NCBI RefSeq assembly: GCF_008011855.1
Contig: NZ_VOUX01000002.1
Span: 248,001 to 312,000, forward strand
Length of the DNA: 64,000 bases
Reading direction: 5' to 3'
DNA from: Serratia bockelmannii
Lineage (GTDB): Bacteria; Pseudomonadota; Gammaproteobacteria; Enterobacterales; Enterobacteriaceae
The notes beneath the pieces were generated by a model, which saw only the letters and a program-made list of their open reading frames with translations, was not told the DNA's origin and made no database searches. Positions 60,814 to 64,000 of the stretch are shown here, one piece after another. The position numbers were made by a program, and so were the translations under genes. How positions within the stretch are numbered: position 1 is the stretch's first letter; every line of letters starts with the position of its first letter.

Positions 60814-62994
60814 ATGAAACGAGAGGGGATTTTAAAGCACATTCCGTGGATGCTGCTGGGGATACTCGGCGCAGCCTGCCTCGGCGTGGTGGCGCTGCGC
60901 CGCGGCGAACACATCAGCGCGCTGTGGATCGTCGTCGCTTCGGTGGCGGTGTATCTGGTGGCCTACCGCTACTACAGCCTGTACATCGCCACTAAGGTGA
61001 TGAAGCTGGACGCCGGCCGCGCCACCCCGGCGGTGGTCAACAACGACGGCCTGAACTATGTGCCGACCAACAAGAACGTGCTGTTCGGCCACCACTTCGC
61101 CGCCATCGCCGGCGCCGGGCCGCTGGTGGGGCCGGTGCTGGCCGCGCAGGTCGGCTACCTGCCCGGCACGCTGTGGCTGCTGGGCGGCGTGGTGCTGGCG
61201 GGGGCGGTGCAGGACTTTATGGTGCTGTTCATCTCCTCGCGCCGCAACGGTGCCTCGCTCGGTGAGATCATCAAAAAAGAGATGGGGCCGATACCGGGCA
61301 CCATCGCGCTGTTCGGCTGCTTCCTGATCATGATCATCATCCTGGCGGTGCTGGCGCTGATCGTGGTGAAAGCGCTGGCGGAAAGCCCGTGGGGCGTGTT
61401 CACCGTCTGCTCCACCGTGCCGATCGCGCTGTTTATGGGCATCTACATGCGCTACCTGCGCCCCGGCCGCGTGGGTGAAGTGTCAATCATCGGCATCGTG
61501 CTGCTGGTGGCCGCCATCTGGTTCGGCGGCGTAGTGGCGCACGACCCGTACTGGGGCCCGGCGCTGACCTTTAAAGACACCACCATCACCTTCACGCTGA
61601 TCGGCTACGCCTTCGTCTCCGCTCTGCTGCCGGTATGGCTGATCCTGGCGCCGCGCGACTACCTGGCGACCTTCCTGAAAATCGGCGTGATCGTCGGGCT
61701 GGCGATCGGCATCGTGATCCTCAACCCTGAGCTGAAAATGCCGGCGGTGACCCAGTTCGTCGACGGCACCGGCCCGGTGTGGAAAGGCACCCTGTTCCCG
61801 TTCCTGTTCATCACCATCGCCTGCGGCGCGGTCTCCGGCTTCCACGCGCTGATCGCCTCCGGCACCACGCCGAAGCTGCTGGCCAATGAGACCGACGCGC
61901 GCTTTATCGGCTACGGCGCGATGCTGATGGAGTCCTTCGTCGCCATCATGGCGCTAGTGGCGGCTTCCATCATCGAGCCGGGCCTGTACTTCGCCATGAA
62001 TACCCCGCCGGCGGCGCTGGGCATCACCATGCCGGATCTGCACCGCCTGGGCACCGAAGACGCGCCGATGATCATGGCCTCGCTGAAGGACGTGACCGTG
62101 CATGCGGCGGCGGCGGTCAGCTCCTGGGGCTTCGTCATCAGCCCGGAACAGATCCTGCAGACCGCCACCGACATCGGCGAACCTTCGGTGCTGAACCGCG
62201 CCGGCGGCGCGCCAACGCTGGCGGTGGGCATCGCCCACGTGTTCCACCAGATCATTCCGGGCGCCAACATGGGCTTCTGGTACCACTTCGGCATTCTGTT
62301 CGAGGCGCTGTTCATCCTGACCGCGCTGGACGCCGGCACCCGCTCCGGCCGCTTTATGCTGCAGGATCTGCTGGGCAACTTCGTGCCGTTCCTGAAGAAA
62401 ACCGACTCGCTGGTGGCCGGCATCGTCGGCACCGCCGGCTGCGTCGGGCTGTGGGGCTACCTGCTGTATCAGGGCGTGGTGGATCCGCTCGGCGGCGTGA
62501 AGAGCCTGTGGCCGCTGTTCGGCATCTCCAACCAGATGCTGGCCGCCGTGGCGCTGGTGCTGGGCACCGTGGTGCTAATTAAGATGAAGCGCACCCAATA
62601 CATCTGGGTGACCGTGCTGCCGGCGGTGTGGCTGCTGATCTGCACCACCTATGCGCTGGGCCTGAAGCTGTTCAGCGACAACCCGCAGCTGGAAGGCTTC
62701 TTCTTCCTGGCCGGCGAGTACAAACGCAAAATAGCCGAGGGCGGCGCCGAGCTGAGCGCCCAGCAGATCGCCAACATGAACCACATCGTGATAAACAACT
62801 ACACCAACGCCGGGCTGAGCATTCTGTTCCTGCTGGTGGTGTACAGCATCATCTTCTACGGGGTGAAAACCGCGATGGCGGCGCACAAAAACCCGAAACG
62901 CACCGACCAGGAAACGCCTTACGTGCCGGTGCCGCAGGCCGCGCCCACCGACGGCGTAACTGAGGGGGAGGTCAAAGTTTCGACCCAGCATTGA
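60814..62994 (+). CDS. btsT: Pyruvate/proton symporter BtsT (CstA family)
   Basis: 726 aa with about 16-18 membrane helices. GEHISALWIVVASVAVYLVA, GLNYVPTNKNVLFGHHFAAI and AGAGPLVGPVLAAQVGYLPG match E. coli YjiY (BtsT) almost residue for residue; the C-terminal extension DQETPYVPVPQ is also shared. It imports pyruvate when the BtsS/BtsR system senses it. AAGGA lies before the ATG. Followed by yjiX and yjiA as in E. coli. Confidence 0.94.
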   Translation: MKREGILKHIPWMLLGILGAACLGVVALRRGEHISALWIVVASVAVYLVAYRYYSLYIATKVMKLDAGRATPAVVNNDGLNYVPTNKNVLFGHHFAAIAGAGPLVGPVLAAQVGYLPGTLWLLGGVVLAGAVQDFMVLFISSRRNGASLGEIIKKEMGPIPGTIALFGCFLIMIIILAVLALIVVKALAESPWGVFTVCSTVPIALFMGIYMRYLRPGRVGEVSIIGIVLLVAAIWFGGVVAHDPYWGPALTFKDTTITFTLIGYAFVSALLPVWLILAPRDYLATFLKIGVIVGLAIGIVILNPELKMPAVTQFVDGTGPVWKGTLFPFLFITIACGAVSGFHALIASGTTPKLLANETDARFIGYGAMLMESFVAIMALVAASIIEPGLYFAMNTPPAALGITMPDLHRLGTEDAPMIMASLKDVTVHAAAAVSSWGFVISPEQILQTATDIGEPSVLNRAGGAPTLAVGIAHVFHQIIPGANMGFWYHFGILFEALFILTALDAGTRSGRFMLQDLLGNFVPFLKKTDSLVAGIVGTAGCVGLWGYLLYQGVVDPLGGVKSLWPLFGISNQMLAAVALVLGTVVLIKMKRTQYIWVTVLPAVWLLICTTYALGLKLFSDNPQLEGFFFLAGEYKRKIAEGGAELSAQQIANMNHIVINNYTNAGLSILFLLVVYSIIFYGVKTAMAAHKNPKRTDQETPYVPVPQAAPTDGVTEGEVKVSTQH

Positions 62995-63117
62995 TGTGAT
63001 TTAACGGATACCCTGCATAATAAACGTTAAGTAGTACCCAAAGCCGCACGGCCTACGTATCGCAAGATGCCAGGCGTGCGGCGCGATGCAATCGAGATAC
63101 CCGGGGCGACCCGGAGG

Positions 63118-63141
63118 TGGGGCATCCCTGCGGGAACCCCA
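63118..63141 (+). other. Hairpin between btsT and yjiX
   Basis: TGGGG-ca-TCCC-TGC-GGGA-a-CCCCA forms a two-tier stem in the 218-bp gap. There is no U-run, so it probably sets relative expression of btsT and yjiX by RNA processing or partial termination. Confidence 0.45.
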
Positions 63142-63212
63142 TCCCCCGGCTTCCCCTAATATCAGGCTTAAGCAAGCGCTGTAGTGATGCAGGGTAAAGT
63201 TGGAGAAGGCTT

Positions 63213-63416
63213 ATGTTCGGAAATCTCGGCCAGGCGGGGAAATATCTTGGGCAGGCGGCGCGCATGTTGGTGGGCGTGCCTGACTACGATACCTACGTCC
63301 AGCACATGAAAGACAACCACCCGGACAAGCCGGTGATGACCTATAAAGAATTTTTCCGCGAGCGCCAGCAAGCGCGCTACGGCGGCGACGGCAAAGGCGG
63401 CATGCGCTGCTGTTAA
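63213..63416 (+). CDS. yjiX: YbdD/YjiX-family small protein
   Basis: 67 aa: [40 protein letters not shown], then a basic RERQQARYG and a C-terminal Cys pair. This family always accompanies CstA/BtsT transporters and is needed for, or modulates, their activity. GGAGAAGG ribosome site. Confidence 0.93.
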   Translation: MFGNLGQAGKYLGQAARMLVGVPDYDTYVQHMKDNHPDKPVMTYKEFFRERQQARYGGDGKGGMRCC

Positions 63417-63437
63417 CCCGCAGTCACAAGGACCCGT

Positions 63438-64000
63438 ATGAAACCCATTGCAGTCACCATCCTGACCGGCTTTTTGGGCGCCGGCAAAACCACCCTGCTG
63501 CGCCACATCCTGAACGCCGAACACGGCTATAAAATCGCGGTCATCGAGAACGAGTTCGGCGAAGTGCCGATCGACGACGCGCTGATCGGCGATCGCGCCA
63601 GCCGCATCACCACCCTGAGCAACGGCTGCATCTGCTGCAGCAAATCCAACGAGCTGGCGGACGCGCTGCTGGATCTGCTGGACGGCGTCGACAGCGGCCA
63701 GCTGGCGTTCGATCGGCTGATCATCGAATGCACCGGCATGGCCGATCCCGGCCCGATTACCCAGACCTTTTTCTCGCACGAGATCCTGTGCGAGCGCTTC
63801 CTGCTGGACGGCATCATCACCCTGGTGGACGCGGCGCACGCCGACCAACAGCTGAGCCAGTTCAGCATCGCCCAGGCGCAGGTGGGCTACGCCGACCGCC
63901 TCCTGCTGACCAAAACCGACGTGGCGCCGGACTGCGAGGCGCTGATCCAGCGGCTGCAGCGGATGAACGCCCGCGCGCCGGTGTACAAGGTGACGCACGG
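63438..64000 (+). CDS. yjiA: COG0523 GTPase YjiA, N-terminal part (cut by window edge)
   Basis: The first 187 codons are present. Walker A GFLGAGKTT at 11-19, the metal-binding CxCC motif with Cys64, Cys66 and Cys67 (NGCICCSKS), IECTGMADPGP (Walker B/G3 region) and LLTKTDVA (NKxD-like G4) are clear. G3E-family metal-trafficking GTPase, closely similar to E. coli YjiA. It follows yjiX by 21 bp as in E. coli. Confidence 0.94.
   Translation, partial: MKPIAVTILTGFLGAGKTTLLRHILNAEHGYKIAVIENEFGEVPIDDALIGDRASRITTLSNGCICCSKSNELADALLDLLDGVDSGQLAFDRLIIECTGMADPGPITQTFFSHEILCERFLLDGIITLVDAAHADQQLSQFSIAQAQVGYADRLLLTKTDVAPDCEALIQRLQRMNARAPVYKVTH

Noticed and set aside
1-64000. tRNA or rRNA genes, insertion sequences, integrases or phage genes
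   Set aside because: None was recognised on either strand; the AT-rich islet at 35.2-36.6 kb has no visible att repeats or recombinase.

Overview
The window reads as chromosomal DNA of a high-GC member of the Enterobacterales, most likely Serratia (S. marcescens group). Three things support this. The btsT-yjiX-yjiA order and many proteins resemble E. coli and Klebsiella orthologues closely. An atsBA/moa cluster lies next to hpa. Codon use is strongly GC-rich outside one AT-rich islet. The species call is inference; no rRNA, tRNA, IS element, CRISPR array or phage gene was seen.

Layout. (1) 1-7179: 4-hydroxyphenylacetate meta-cleavage operon hpaG1-G2-E-D-F-H-I-X (minus strand, hpaX cut by the window edge) with divergent hpaR. 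(2) 7236-15826: monoamine/arylsulfatase region: the sulfatase atsA and its radical-SAM maturase atsB, an APC permease, a DUF3156-like protein, two SDR dehydrogenases, MoaF and the LuxR-type MoaR. (3) 15966-19163: an MFS permease coupled to an HDAC-like amidohydrolase, then a lipase-like hydrolase. (4) 19210-29787: amine and beta-alanine catabolism: cupin, FAD amine oxidase, LuxR regulator, Fe-alcohol dehydrogenase, LysR regulator, omega-transaminase, semialdehyde dehydrogenase, APC permease and a DmpA/BapA-type aminopeptidase. (5) 29822-35199: a dedicated Ton system (exbD-tonB-receptor-exbB) ending in a secreted phospholipase D-like protein. (6) 35444-36596: AT-rich islet with an HTH remnant and a toxin/immunity-like gene pair. 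(7) 36716-41249: L,D-transpeptidase, two AraC regulators (one under a Fur-box-like palindrome) and a porin. (8) 41621-48431: 3-hydroxybutyrate/acetoacetate operon with a LysR regulator. (9) 48600-52069: an immunity-like lipoprotein, a small secreted protein, and a glutamine-synthetase-like/GNAT/half-OtsA operon. (10) 52297-60377: organosulfur-type region: fused ABC permease, two ATPases, porin, MgtC-like protein, LysR regulator and sfnG. Two similar leader-peptide-plus-hairpin elements precede the two transporter units. (11) 60603-64000: btsT, yjiX and yjiA behind a triple BtsR-like repeat.

How it fits together: most of the window scavenges carbon, nitrogen and sulfur. Aryl sulfates and monoamines can be funnelled to 4-hydroxyphenylacetate and through hpa to succinate semialdehyde and pyruvate. 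Beta-alanyl peptides can go to beta-alanine, malonate semialdehyde and acetyl-CoA. Hydroxybutyrate goes to acetyl-CoA, dimethyl sulfone is a sulfur source, and pyruvate is taken up by BtsT. The regulatory DNA is unusually readable: matched LuxR-type boxes at the ats and permease promoters, a shared AT-rich palindrome at hpa and ats/moaR, and the duplicated leader-peptide element. The least explained items are that leader element, the AT-rich gene pair and the half-length OtsA protein.
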